Below are positions 9,319-17,703 of a DNA stretch of 64,000 bases, piece by piece. Below the pieces are notes generated by a model. That model was not told the origin of the DNA, did no database searches, and saw only the letters and a list, made by a program, of their open reading frames with translations. The translations under genes were made by a program, and so were the position numbers. Source of the DNA: Sulfuricurvum kujiense DSM 16994 (GTDB lineage: Bacteria; Campylobacterota; Campylobacteria; Campylobacterales; Sulfurimonadaceae); assembly GCF_000183725.1 (NCBI RefSeq), contig NC_014754.1:54586-118585 (forward strand), read 5' to 3'. The number at the start of each line of letters is the position of its first letter. Within the stretch, counting starts at the first letter, position 1.

Positions 9319-9839
9319 TGAAAACCCTCTGTATCGAAACAGAAGTTCCGAGCGATGAACTGATTGTATCGCATACGAATCTTTACGGGATTATTACCTA
9401 TGCCAATGAAACCTTCGCCGATATTAGTGGATATGAGATGGATGAACTGATCGGACAGCCGCATAATATCGTTCGTCATCCCGATATGCCCTCATCGTTG
9501 TTTGCTAATCTATGGGAAACACTGGGTGAGGGTAAAATGTGGTCTGGTTATGTGAAAAACCTTCGTAAAGACGGAGGATTTTACTGGGTATACGCACAAG
9601 TCTCAGGATTATTGGATAAAAATGGAAATTTGATCGGGTACAAATCGCTTCGCGCACCGGTAGAGAGTGCCAAGCGCCATGAGCTGGAAGCCAATTATGC
9701 CAGACTCAAAGAGATGGAAGAGAATGTGGTGAAACTTAGCGAGTGGATTGATCACGAAACGTTCAATCAACTTGAAACTCTTTCTAATCAGAAAAATTGT
9801 TCTATTCGTGAAATTCTTAAAGAGATAATAGGTCAATAA
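9315..9839 (+). CDS. Single-PAS-domain protein (Aer-type sensor without output domain)
   Basis: The 174 residues consist of one PAS domain (about 15-125; TNLYGIITYANETFADISGY, HNIVRHPDMP, MWSGYVKNLRKDGGFYWV) very like the sensory part of Aer redox/energy-taxis receptors, followed by a ~45-residue helical tail. No transmembrane segment, kinase or methyl-accepting domain is present. The start (ATG at 9315 or 9318) overlaps the napD stop. Position inside the nap operon suggests that it senses redox state or flavin oxidation linked to nitrate respiration and acts through a partner. Confidence 0.82.
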   Translation: MMKTLCIETEVPSDELIVSHTNLYGIITYANETFADISGYEMDELIGQPHNIVRHPDMPSSLFANLWETLGEGKMWSGYVKNLRKDGGFYWVYAQVSGLLDKNGNLIGYKSLRAPVESAKRHELEANYARLKEMEENVVKLSEWIDHETFNQLETLSNQKNCSIREILKEIIGQ

Positions 9840-9843
9840 TAGA

Positions 9844-10497
9844 ATGGATTTTAACCAAGCGGCTAAAAAACTCTCTTTGTTTCAAGGACTCTCTTCACGT
9901 GATCTGGAATTGATTGCAGCGCAATCATCTATACGATCATTTGAGAAAGGAGAGCTCCTTTTTTATGAGGGAGATGATCTGCCGTATTGGTATTTTGTGG
10001 TCGATGGAATCTTACGCTCCTATAAACTTTCTCATGATGAACATGAAATTTCAATCTGTTATAACGAATCCTCGATGGCACTGAGTGACATCCGTTTCGA
10101 GAACAATCGCTACATTACTAGAACCTTCGGTACCATCGAAGCGCAAAGCAAAGGGACATTGATCGGGATAAAAACCTCGGCTTTATCACTATTATTTACG
10201 CAAAGCCCTGAATTTGCTCTACGTTGTTTTCACAGTGTTTTGGTGAGTGTGGAGAACTATCAGCGGACGTTTTTTAACAATATGGTACTCGATGCAATGG
10301 GAAAAGTAGCCTTTATGCTTGCCCATGAACTGGATAAATTTAACCGGCTCAAAAAACAGGAAATTGCAACATTGCTTAACATACAGCCGGAAACTCTGTC
10401 GCGTTTACTGGGAAAACTCGTTCGTAAAGAGATCATTGCTATTGATGGATCAGTGAGTATCTTAGATGCTAATGCACTTAAATCACTGTATAATTAG
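9844..10497 (+). CDS. Crp/Fnr-family transcription regulator of the nap block
   Basis: The 217-residue protein has a cyclic-nucleotide-binding-type beta roll (about 10-125), a dimer helix and a C-terminal winged helix-turn-helix. The recognition helix reads QPETLSRLLGKL; Glu, Ser and Arg sit where FNR has the residues that read TTGA half-sites. It lacks the N-terminal cysteine cluster of FNR, so it is not an oxygen-sensing Fe-S FNR. It could be a DNR/NssR-like nitrogen-oxide sensor, but no ligand can be read from sequence. It lies four bases after the PAS gene. It is the best candidate to bind the three TTGAC-N4-GTCAA sites nearby, including the one driving its own operon. Confidence 0.87.
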   Translation: MDFNQAAKKLSLFQGLSSRDLELIAAQSSIRSFEKGELLFYEGDDLPYWYFVVDGILRSYKLSHDEHEISICYNESSMALSDIRFENNRYITRTFGTIEAQSKGTLIGIKTSALSLLFTQSPEFALRCFHSVLVSVENYQRTFFNNMVLDAMGKVAFMLAHELDKFNRLKKQEIATLLNIQPETLSRLLGKLVRKEIIAIDGSVSILDANALKSLYN

Positions 10498-10509
10498 AGG
10501 AAAAAAATC

Positions 10510-11520
10510 ATGAAAAAAATAACCTCTCGAATAAAAATTATCAGTTTTATTCTTTCATTATTACTTGTCAGTTTGATCGCCATTACCGTTTACATGAACG
10601 AGCAAAGCAAACATGATGGCTACGTCATCCACATTGTCGGTAAAGAGCGGATGTTAACCCAAAAAATGGCAAAAGAGCTTTTTTTAAATCTTCACCGTAC
10701 GTCGGCTGAATTTTTAGCTTTTGATGAAGCAAAAAACGAGTTTATGCTTAACCTCAGATCATTGCTTAGCGGCACACAAGATGGAAAAATTACCCGACCT
10801 CCAACTGATGAGATTGCACTACGTCTTGAAAAAATAGGCAGCCTAAGCGATCGATTTTTTATATTAGCTGAAACGATCAAAGTCAAAATAGAATTGAATT
10901 CAATCCCGAGCGAGGCAGAGATATCGGAGCTCTATGAAGTGAACAATCTTCTTTTAAATGAGATTGATACTACCGTACATGCCTATACGGCTGCTTCTGA
11001 AGAGAAAATAGAGCGACTCCAGTGGATTCAGTACATCGGAGCGTTTGCAACACTCATCGCAGTTATCGGCAGTATCCTGCTGAGTAAAAAGATTGACGAG
11101 GAGTTCGACCGCTTTTTGAGCAATGCCAAAGAGGTTTCACAAATTCGTTGTGATGATCTTCATACAGAGCCTCGCATCTCTACAGAGTCACAAAGCGAGC
11201 TGATGCAAGCCGAATCGGATATGAAAACCTTTTTATTGCATGTTGAAAAAGTGGTCCATCGAGCGCAAAGTGCGTTGATTGAATCACAAAACACATTGGT
11301 ACAAATCGAAGACGCGGCAAGAACGATGGAACAGCAGCTTTCACAAACATCACTCAGTGATCCATCTAAAGCAGAAATCGAAGACTATATCGATATAAGT
11401 GAAAATCTAACGATCAACTCTCTCGAAAAAATAGCGAACACACAGCAAATGCTCGATAAATTCCAAGGGATGTTAGATAAAATCGTGGTCAAAATGGAGC
11501 AGAACGATTCACATTCTTGA
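10510..11520 (+). CDS. Membrane PilJ/NarX-like sensory protein without kinase
   Basis: The 336-residue protein has a transmembrane helix at about 9-28, a periplasmic helical domain, a second transmembrane helix at about 176-193 and a long cytoplasmic coiled coil. The motif GKERMLTQKMAKEL near residue 43 is the PilJ/NarX-type P-box region, which in NarX/NarQ binds nitrate or nitrite. No histidine kinase, GGDEF or methyl-accepting signalling tip follows, so the output is unknown. It is the last gene after nap, PAS and Crp/Fnr genes, which supports a nitrate-sensing role by context. Its stop codon lies inside the moaA activator site. Confidence 0.75.
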   Translation: MKKITSRIKIISFILSLLLVSLIAITVYMNEQSKHDGYVIHIVGKERMLTQKMAKELFLNLHRTSAEFLAFDEAKNEFMLNLRSLLSGTQDGKITRPPTDEIALRLEKIGSLSDRFFILAETIKVKIELNSIPSEAEISELYEVNNLLLNEIDTTVHAYTAASEEKIERLQWIQYIGAFATLIAVIGSILLSKKIDEEFDRFLSNAKEVSQIRCDDLHTEPRISTESQSELMQAESDMKTFLLHVEKVVHRAQSALIESQNTLVQIEDAARTMEQQLSQTSLSDPSKAEIEDYIDISENLTINSLEKIANTQQMLDKFQGMLDKIVVKMEQNDSHS

Positions 11521-11558
11521 CCTAAGTCAAGAAAACTTTTTATATTTTCAGCGATACT
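11517..11558 (+). promoter_or_regulatory. Crp/Fnr-type activator site and -10 box of moaA
   Basis: The palindrome TTGACCTAAGTCAA (11517-11530) is followed by GATACT at 11553-11558. Spacing is identical to the cytochrome and napA promoters, centre about -41.5. The site includes the stop codon of the preceding gene. Confidence 0.75.
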
Positions 11559-11584
11559 CTTGTTATTAAAAACAAGGGTTGAGT

Positions 11585-12550
11585 ATGTTGGTTGATCGAT
11601 TCAAACGTCATGTGACCTATCTTCGGGTTTCAGTTACCGAGCGGTGCAATTTTCGCTGCCGCTACTGTATGGCAGAAAAACCCTTTAGTTGGGTGCCTAA
11701 AGAAAATTTACTAAGTTATGAAGAACTTTTTGCATTTATTAAAATTGGCATCGACAACGGAATACAGAAAATTCGTCTTACCGGAGGAGAACCGACGACA
11801 CGTGAGAATCTCGATGAGCTGATCGCAATGATCCACTCATATGCACCCGATGTAGATATCGGGTTAACCACCAACGGGTATTTGCTACCATCTCTCGCCC
11901 ATAAACTTAAAAAAGCCGGATTACGCCGAGTCAATATTTCTCTCGATTCATTGGATCGTAACACTCTCCATTATATCGCCCAAAAAGATGTTCTTCCCGA
12001 AATTCTTCAGGGAATAGAAGCCGCGGTAGAGGCGGGTTTATCCGTGAAAATCAACAGTGTCATTTTACGAAACATCAATGAAAATGAAGTCGTATCCTTG
12101 TTTAACTACGCGCAATCCATCCATGCACAGATTCGTTATATCGAATACATGGAAAATTCACATGCCACCAATACACTTCAAGGATTAAGAAGTGATGAAA
12201 TTATCGATATTTTAGGGAAGAGCATCCCTTTTATACCCATCGAAAAAGAACTTGGCGGACCGGCGAATCTATACGAAACCGCAGATGGTTACCGTTTTGG
12301 AACGATTGAGCCGCATCGTCACGATTTTTGCAGTACATGTGATCGTCTACGCCTGAGTGCTGAGGGAGATTTGATTGGATGTCTCTATTTTGAAGGTGCA
12401 AAAAGTATCAAAGAAGCCATTCGAGAGGGCAATGATGCAGAAACCAAAGCTATTTTGAACGACGTCGTCTACAACAAACCTGAAAAAAATATGTGGGGAG
12501 TTGAGAACTTCGAAGTCTCATCTCGTGCATTCTATCGAACTGGCGGATAA
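11585..12550 (+). CDS. moaA: GTP 3',8-cyclase, molybdenum cofactor biosynthesis
   Basis: Radical-SAM enzyme for the first step of molybdopterin synthesis. The N-terminal cluster is CNFRCRYC; the C-terminal MoaA-specific cluster is FCSTCDRLRLSAEGDLIGC; the protein ends in Gly-Gly as MoaA should. I choose ATG at 11585 because AAGG lies seven bases upstream; a TTG at 11579 would add two residues. 321 residues is the usual length. Co-control with nap makes sense because NapA needs molybdopterin. Confidence 0.96.
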   Translation: MLVDRFKRHVTYLRVSVTERCNFRCRYCMAEKPFSWVPKENLLSYEELFAFIKIGIDNGIQKIRLTGGEPTTRENLDELIAMIHSYAPDVDIGLTTNGYLLPSLAHKLKKAGLRRVNISLDSLDRNTLHYIAQKDVLPEILQGIEAAVEAGLSVKINSVILRNINENEVVSLFNYAQSIHAQIRYIEYMENSHATNTLQGLRSDEIIDILGKSIPFIPIEKELGGPANLYETADGYRFGTIEPHRHDFCSTCDRLRLSAEGDLIGCLYFEGAKSIKEAIREGNDAETKAILNDVVYNKPEKNMWGVENFEVSSRAFYRTGG

Positions 12551-12581
12551 TTCGAGTGTCATATCATATAGAGGAAAAACC

Positions 12582-13198
12582 ATGTTAACCCCCCATTTTT
12601 TAAATCTGTCGCAGAGATAACGCTCTATGATCCTCTTGCTGAAGTACTCGGTGCTGCAAATGAGGGGATTTTAACGTATAGCTATGAAGAAACCGTAAAG
12701 TTGGCAGGACATTCATGCCCTACCGTTGCAGGAGCGTATCTGATGGCTCGAAAAGGATTGAGCCTTTTGTACCCAGATACAATGCCGATACGAGGAAATA
12801 TACGCGTATTGATGCAGGGACGTTTAGGTGATGGTGTGGTTGGAGTTATGGCTAACATAGCCTCATTTATTACCGGTGCTACGGACACAGGTGGCTTTCA
12901 TGGATTGGGCGGAAAATATGACCGTCGAGGATTACTGAAATTTGAAGCGGATATCCAAGGCGAGATGGCAATAGAACGACTCGATACGGGTGATCGGGTG
13001 ACTCTTTCTTATAATCCTAAAATTGTCGCAGGTGATCCGAGAATGCAAGAGTGGCGGGGGATAATATTGGCCGAAAAAGCAAATTTTGAGATCGAAAAAT
13101 TGTTTCAAAACAGTTGGCAAGATCGTGTTAAATCGATACTTATAGATTATGCTGAACATCCCGGATTAGTGATGTACACCTTTGAGGAGAAGAAATGA
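12582..13198 (+). pseudogene. FmdE-like protein gene with a one-base frameshift
   Basis: A good ribosome site (GAGGAAAAACC) precedes ATG 12582, but that frame ends after 12 codons. The conserved protein continues in another frame from the T6 run at 12596-12601; one extra T there would give an uninterrupted product of about 206 residues beginning MLTPHFFKSVAE. The body contains AGHSCPTVAGAYLM, typical of the FmdE domain found near molybdenum-enzyme genes, and a Gly-rich TGATDTGGFHGLGGKYD stretch. The gene is thus either decayed, phase-variable, or carries a homopolymer reading error. Function of FmdE proteins outside methanogens is not established. Confidence 0.75.
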
Positions 13199-13349
13199 AA
13201 ACTAATAGCATTTGGCACCATAGCACTTGCAGCTGATGGATACAGTGTTTATCAAAAGCATTGTATGCAATGCCATGTTGAAATGATGGAAAAAAAAGTG
13301 GTGTTAAAAGTACTGCATACATTAAAAGCTCCCCCTATGATTGAGGTAT
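13195..13349 (+). pseudogene. Cytochrome c gene, frameshifted and cut by transposon TnA
   Basis: It starts in an overlap with the FmdE stop. From 13202 the frame reads LIAFGTIALAADGYSVYQKHCMQCHVEMM, a signal peptide plus one heme motif (CMQCH). The ATG at 13195 is one base out of frame: the A4 run at 13198-13201 has one A too many. At 13350 the coding sequence runs into the end of TnA, so the rest of the cytochrome is missing. It was probably a small monoheme periplasmic protein. Confidence 0.72.
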
Positions 13350-13403
13350 GGCTATTTCTCAACAAACAGGGTAAAAGTCCCATGGTTCTTAGAAATAGCT
13401 TAA
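13350..13403 (+). repeat. TnA left terminal inverted repeat (54 bp)
   Basis: Begins GGCTATTTCTCAACAAAC and ends AGAAATAGCTTAA. It is identical to the reverse complement of 17256-17309. The repeat contains its own nine-base inverted pair, GCTATTTCT near the outer end and AGAAATAGC near the inner end. It is longer than the usual 38-bp Tn3 ends and lacks the common GGGG tip. Confidence 0.95.
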
Positions 13404-14017
13404 TTAGTGATTTCTAGCACTCTCTTGGCAAAATCTCTTAGCTCCCCATTCGGTCCAATATATTTATAAAGAGTAGGCCTTGTAATCCCCAACTCAGCAC
13501 AAAGTTCTTTTACACTGGTATCTCTATTTTTCATACTTGCTTCCGCTAATCTTACTTGTGACTTGGTAAGGTTAAACTTTCTTCCACCTTTTCTTCCTCT
13601 TGCTCTTGCAGCTTGAAGTCCGGCTATTGTTCTTTCTCTGATTAAGTCTCTCTCAAATTCTGCAAAAGCACCAAAAATTGAGAACATCATTTTTCCGGCA
13701 GAAGTGGTTGTATCAATATTAACACCTTGTCCGCTTAAAACTTTAAATCCTATATTTCTTTTGTTTAAATCATCAATAGTATTGATAAGATGCTTGAGAT
13801 TTCTGCCAAGACGGTCAAGCTTCCAGACAACTAAAATATCTTCTTCTCGTAAAGCTTTCAAGCAATTTTCCAAGCCGGGTCTTTCGTCTTTGATCCCTGA
13901 AATTTTATCGGTGTAAATACTTTCTTGATTTACACCCGCTTGGAGAAGTGCATCGATTTGTAAATCTAAAACTTGAGAGTCATCAGATTTTGAAACTCTT
14001 GCATAACCGATAAGCAT
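13400..14017 (-). CDS. tnpR: Serine resolvase of TnA
   Basis: Site-specific recombinase that resolves transposition cointegrates. The catalytic serine is Ser9 in GYARVSKSD; the catalytic-domain motif VWKLDRLGRNLKHL and the FAEFERDLIRERT segment are intact; a C-terminal helix-turn-helix (VKELCAELGITRPTLYKYI) binds the res site. At 205 residues it is complete. It is divergent from the transposase, with the likely res site between them. Its 3' end overlaps the left inverted repeat by a few bases. Confidence 0.95.
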   Translation of the reverse strand: MLIGYARVSKSDDSQVLDLQIDALLQAGVNQESIYTDKISGIKDERPGLENCLKALREEDILVVWKLDRLGRNLKHLINTIDDLNKRNIGFKVLSGQGVNIDTTTSAGKMMFSIFGAFAEFERDLIRERTIAGLQAARARGRKGGRKFNLTKSQVRLAEASMKNRDTSVKELCAELGITRPTLYKYIGPNGELRDFAKRVLEITN

Positions 14018-14172
14018 TCCACTCCCTTTGTGATGTAAATTAAACCTTCGTTTGCATTACACTCTGAAATTTATCCATAAACTATCTGATAAGTGTAAAC
14101 TTAAGTATAAATCAAACAAAGTATAGCAAACAGTATATATAATCAGAATAAATTACACAAAAAAGGAAAAAA
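14018..14172. other. Likely res site and divergent promoters of TnA
   Basis: This 155-base AT-rich gap between tnpR and tnpA is where Tn3 elements carry res. I see several TGTAA/TTACA half-site-like words (for example TGATGTAAATTAAACC and GATAAGTGTAAACTTAAG) but cannot define subsites I, II and III by eye. Confidence 0.5.
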
Positions 14173-15927
14173 GTGACAACTTTACAAATTTTATCAAAAG
14201 AGGAAGAAAAAGCATTCAATCAAAAACCAATATTTAATTTTAACCAGCAAAAATTTTATTTTTCAATCCCAAAGAATTTACTCGAAAAAATAGAAATCGA
14301 TTTTAATCAAATTTATTTTGTGCTGCTGTATGGCTATTTCAAAGCAACAAATAAATTCTTCACAGATTTAAATGATGATAAAAATTTAGATTATATTGCC
14401 TCCGATATTTTAAAAATATCAATCGATACAGATGCTGTAAGTTTAACAAAAAGTACACTTTATAGATATCAGCAGATCATTAAGCAGCACCTGCGAATTA
14501 ACGAATACACCTATGAGATAAAAGATATCCTTGTAAAAGAAGCTATCACGTTGGCGAATAATTTTACCCATCGTAAAAAAATCTTTTATGCTCTTGTTGA
14601 GTTTTCTAAAAAGCTATCAATCGAAGTGCCGAGTTACACGGAGTTATATCGCATTATCACAGTCGCCATCAATTCTCAAAAAAGAGATATTCTAGAGAGA
14701 TTAACGCCATTCATTAAAGATCAAAAACTGAATATACTAGATGAATTTTTACAAAAAGATGGAGACTATAAAAACAGATGGAGTCTCACGCACTATAAGA
14801 TACTGGAGCACTCTACTAAAAAAGCTGCCATGATGGTAAGTCTTCAAAAATTTAAAACGATACAATCAAAATTCAATATCTTGGAGAGTATCTTTATATC
14901 GGGAGGAATCACCCCTAAAATAGCCCAGTATCATGCTAAATGGATTGAAAAAAGCCAAGTTTTTCAAGTAAAGCGAAAGAAAGATGTAGAATCTAACTTC
15001 TTACTTCTATCATTTGTATATTATCAGTACTTGATCCGTAACGATAATCTCATAGATAGATTTATATCAACGGTGCAGACGGCTAAAAACTCCTCACTTC
15101 GTTCCCAAAAAGAGTATAGTTTTGAACAAGAACCTCATAAAAATCGGGTCATACAGTCACTTGAGAATGCAAATCTTTCAACACTAAATGATATTGAAGC
15201 TATTGTCAAAGACAGCGATTTAAGTGCTGTTCAAAAAGTAGCTACAATAGAGAAACTTCTTCAGCAAAAGACACTGGCACTCAATGAGATTCTTACAGAG
15301 AAAAAAGTTTTCGACACTGTTGTTGAATGCAAGTATGATTTTATAGAGAGCAAGTCAGTATCGCTGCAAGGCAAGCTTTCGGGGATTTTAAAAGCGATTG
15401 AGTTTGATGAAAAAGCATCGAATAAAAATCTTATTGAAGCCATTAACTATTTCAAAAACAATCCCACTCTCACCAATAAAGTACCTAAAGCATTTTTAGA
15501 TGAAGAAGAGCGTATCGCTGTATTTGATGGCGATAAATTTAAAGTCTCACTCTATAAAATATTACTCTTCTTTCATGTAAGCGATGCCATTAAAAATGGA
15601 ACTCTTAATTTGAAATACTCTTACAGATACAAAAACTTTGATGACTATATGATTGATAAAGATGATTGGATTAAAAATAAAGATCTACTTCTAACGAAGC
15701 ATGAAATGGAGTATTTAAAACCGTTTGATACCTTTATGAACACCGTCAAAGACAAAGTTGAAGCAAGCTACAAAGAAACAAATCATAATATTTTAAATGG
15801 TACAAACACCTATTTTACGGCATCAGACGACTCTTACATCCTCAAAACTCCTAAGCTGGAAAAGGATGAAGATGAAGAAAAAAATCCTCTCGCAAAATAT
15901 TCCCAACGGAAGAGTACCTATCCGTGA
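14173..15927 (+). CDS. tnpA: Tn3-family transposase, N-terminal part (584 residues)
   Basis: N-terminal DNA-binding and linker part of a Tn3-type transposase (DUF4158-like start, then KQKTLALNEILTEKK-type helices). GTG start at 14173 after AAAAGGAAAAA. The frame is left after about residue 570: at an A7 run (15878-15884) the conserved sequence continues in the -1 frame as KIFPTEEYLSVIDVLNSID. The last ~20 residues before the stop are out of frame. Joined with the downstream ORF, the product would be about 1000 residues, the normal Tn3 transposase length. Confidence 0.85.
   Translation: MTTLQILSKEEEKAFNQKPIFNFNQQKFYFSIPKNLLEKIEIDFNQIYFVLLYGYFKATNKFFTDLNDDKNLDYIASDILKISIDTDAVSLTKSTLYRYQQIIKQHLRINEYTYEIKDILVKEAITLANNFTHRKKIFYALVEFSKKLSIEVPSYTELYRIITVAINSQKRDILERLTPFIKDQKLNILDEFLQKDGDYKNRWSLTHYKILEHSTKKAAMMVSLQKFKTIQSKFNILESIFISGGITPKIAQYHAKWIEKSQVFQVKRKKDVESNFLLLSFVYYQYLIRNDNLIDRFISTVQTAKNSSLRSQKEYSFEQEPHKNRVIQSLENANLSTLNDIEAIVKDSDLSAVQKVATIEKLLQQKTLALNEILTEKKVFDTVVECKYDFIESKSVSLQGKLSGILKAIEFDEKASNKNLIEAINYFKNNPTLTNKVPKAFLDEEERIAVFDGDKFKVSLYKILLFFHVSDAIKNGTLNLKYSYRYKNFDDYMIDKDDWIKNKDLLLTKHEMEYLKPFDTFMNTVKDKVEASYKETNHNILNGTNTYFTASDDSYILKTPKLEKDEDEEKNPLAKYSQRKSTYP
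15877..15885 (+). other. A7 run where the tnpA frame changes
   Basis: The sequence GAA AAA AAT, read in the first frame, allows a -1 slip on A-AAA-AAT or transcript slippage on seven A's. A slip would join 14173-15885 to the downstream frame, which is open from 15876. A simple loss of one A from an original A8 would look the same. Confidence 0.5.
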
Positions 15928-17201
15928 TTGATGTTCTCAATTCAATTGATAAGGAAACAGATTTTTTATCATCATTTCAACACTACTCTCAAAGTCGCAT
16001 TAAAAGCAATCACAATCTATTACTTGCATCCATACTTGGATATGGATGCAACCTAAGCCTTTCACGGATGGGGAAAATATCAAAAGGCATCAACGAAAAC
16101 CAGCTTGATAATACCAAAATATGGTACTTTTCAGAGGATAATACGACCGAAGCAAATGACAAAATTGTGGCATATATGGAGAAATTGGAGCTTGTAAAAA
16201 TAGTAAGACATCACACCGATATCAATCATACTTCAAGTGATGGGCAAAAATACTCCATTGCTTCAAATATCGATTCTACTAATGCAGGACACTCAAACAA
16301 ATACTTTGGTGCCGACAAAGGAGTTGTCACCTATACTTTTATTGACGAATCAAATCGCCTGTTTCATTCCACTGTTATCAATGTCAGTGAAAGAGAATCG
16401 GGGTATGTTATTGATGGACTGTTGCACAATGAGACAGTCAAGAGCGATTTACATTCCGGGGATAGCCACAGCTATACAGAGCTAATATTTGGTTTAACAA
16501 ATATTCTTGGATTCAATTTTGGTCCAAGAATTAAAAATTTCAAAGATCAACAGCTTTACGGCTTTTTTACACCAAAACACTATCATAATTTAGGTTATAA
16601 ATTGGCACCTAAAAGAAAAATCAATACTCAAATAATCAAAGAGAGTTGGGATGATATTTTACGGTTTGCCGTAACAATTAAAGAGAGAAAAACAACGGCT
16701 ACACAGCTCTTAAAAAGGCTCACTTCCTATTCACGACAGCACAAACTATACACTGCGTTGAAAGAATTTGGAAAGATTATAAAATCCGATTTTTTGCTCA
16801 ATTATATCGATGATGTAAAGCTTCGCCAACGGATAGAAAAGCAGCTCAATAAGATAGAAGCCTCTAATCGATTTTCAAAAGCGGTATTTTTTGGAAACAA
16901 TCAAGAGTTTACGGTTGCAACTACCGAAGAGCAAAACGTTGCAAATAACTCAAAACGACTTATTCAAAATGCTATAATCCTTTGGAATTATCTTTATCTT
17001 ACCAAAAAATTACAACATTCTAAAAATAGCACCGAGAAAGATGAAATCCTCACAGCACTTAAAAACAGTTCAATTATTCACTGGAGTCATATTAATTTTT
17101 ATGGGATTTATGATTTTACCAACTATTCAAAGAGAGTTTACAATTTAATTGCGATTGATAAAGAAAAAGAGTTTATGCAGCCTTTAGGTCTCGGAAATTA
17201 A
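15924..17201 (+). CDS. tnpA: Tn3-family transposase, catalytic C-terminal part (425 residues)
   Basis: The RNase H-like DDE half. HTSSDGQKYS carries the first catalytic Asp, GYVIDGLLHNET the second, and the AVFFGNNQEFTVATTEEQ region the Glu, in the order seen in Tn3 transposases. The end matches the family C-terminus (HINFYGIYDF). The nominal GTG start overlaps the upstream stop (GTGA), but the frame is open back to 15876 and the conserved protein crosses that point, so translation probably enters by frameshift. Alternatively the gene is dead. Confidence 0.85.
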   Translation: MIDVLNSIDKETDFLSSFQHYSQSRIKSNHNLLLASILGYGCNLSLSRMGKISKGINENQLDNTKIWYFSEDNTTEANDKIVAYMEKLELVKIVRHHTDINHTSSDGQKYSIASNIDSTNAGHSNKYFGADKGVVTYTFIDESNRLFHSTVINVSERESGYVIDGLLHNETVKSDLHSGDSHSYTELIFGLTNILGFNFGPRIKNFKDQQLYGFFTPKHYHNLGYKLAPKRKINTQIIKESWDDILRFAVTIKERKTTATQLLKRLTSYSRQHKLYTALKEFGKIIKSDFLLNYIDDVKLRQRIEKQLNKIEASNRFSKAVFFGNNQEFTVATTEEQNVANNSKRLIQNAIILWNYLYLTKKLQHSKNSTEKDEILTALKNSSIIHWSHINFYGIYDFTNYSKRVYNLIAIDKEKEFMQPLGLGN

Positions 17202-17255
17202 TTTCGTGGCTTGTAGAGGAGATATGAGGGCTGGTTTTTAGCGAAAAGACCATTT

Positions 17256-17309
17256 TTAAGCTATTTCTAAGAACCATGGGACTTTTACCCTGTTTGTTGA
17301 GAAATAGCC
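17256..17309 (-). repeat. TnA right terminal inverted repeat (54 bp)
   Basis: Exact inverted copy of 13350-13403. Reading frames of the broken genes on both sides run through it and both give the peptide LFLNKQGKSPMVLRNSL. Confidence 0.95.
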
Positions 17310-17700
17310 TATAACTTGTCTCCGCCATCTGCTCTGTGAGCTTTTTGGTTTTCAAAAAGATCAAGTAAGAAACATAGATTCCAACTGGCGAATGAACGAG
17401 GAACATGATCAACTGCTCATGAAGTATTGCATCGAATGAAGATTCTCTCAGTGATCTAAGCTCGGGATTGAAGATTGATTTAAAAAACAATCCAACAAAT
17501 TTCAAATAAAAATCAACTGATAACTTTGTATCCCACAAGCCGATATGAGTCGAGATAAATTCTGCAACGAATGTCGCAATGAGCCCCGCGATAAAAATGA
17601 GACTCATCGACTTGAACATCATTTGGTATTGGTTGTTTGTATTCTCAAACCAAACATACCAGCCTAGTTTTGTTTTATGTATGTTTTGATTTTCAGCCAT
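17310..17700 (-). pseudogene. Membrane protein gene truncated by TnA, possible TraD/VirD4-type N-terminus
   Basis: About 130 native residues remain, from MAENQNIHKTKLGWYVWF to about KLTEQMAETS; the open frame then continues 45 more codons through the transposon end. Two hydrophobic segments (about 32-50 and 102-118) with a ~50-residue loop resemble the membrane anchor of conjugation coupling proteins. That is only suggestive, because the ATPase part would lie beyond the break. It starts three bases after the RHH gene upstream and belongs to that operon. Confidence 0.55.
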
Positions 17701-17703
17701 AGA

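Larger units (their letters stand above)
13350..17309. mobile_element. Tn3-family transposon TnA (3960 bp)
   Basis: The element is bounded by perfect 54-bp terminal inverted repeats and carries a serine resolvase and a Tn3-type DDE transposase transcribed divergently. The transposase is in two frames. The five bases outside each end differ (GGTAT on the left, TATAA on the right), so there is no target duplication. The left flank is a chromosomal cytochrome gene and the right flank a plasmid-like gene. This is what remains after recombination or deletion at a cointegrate, not a simple insertion. Confidence 0.9.
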
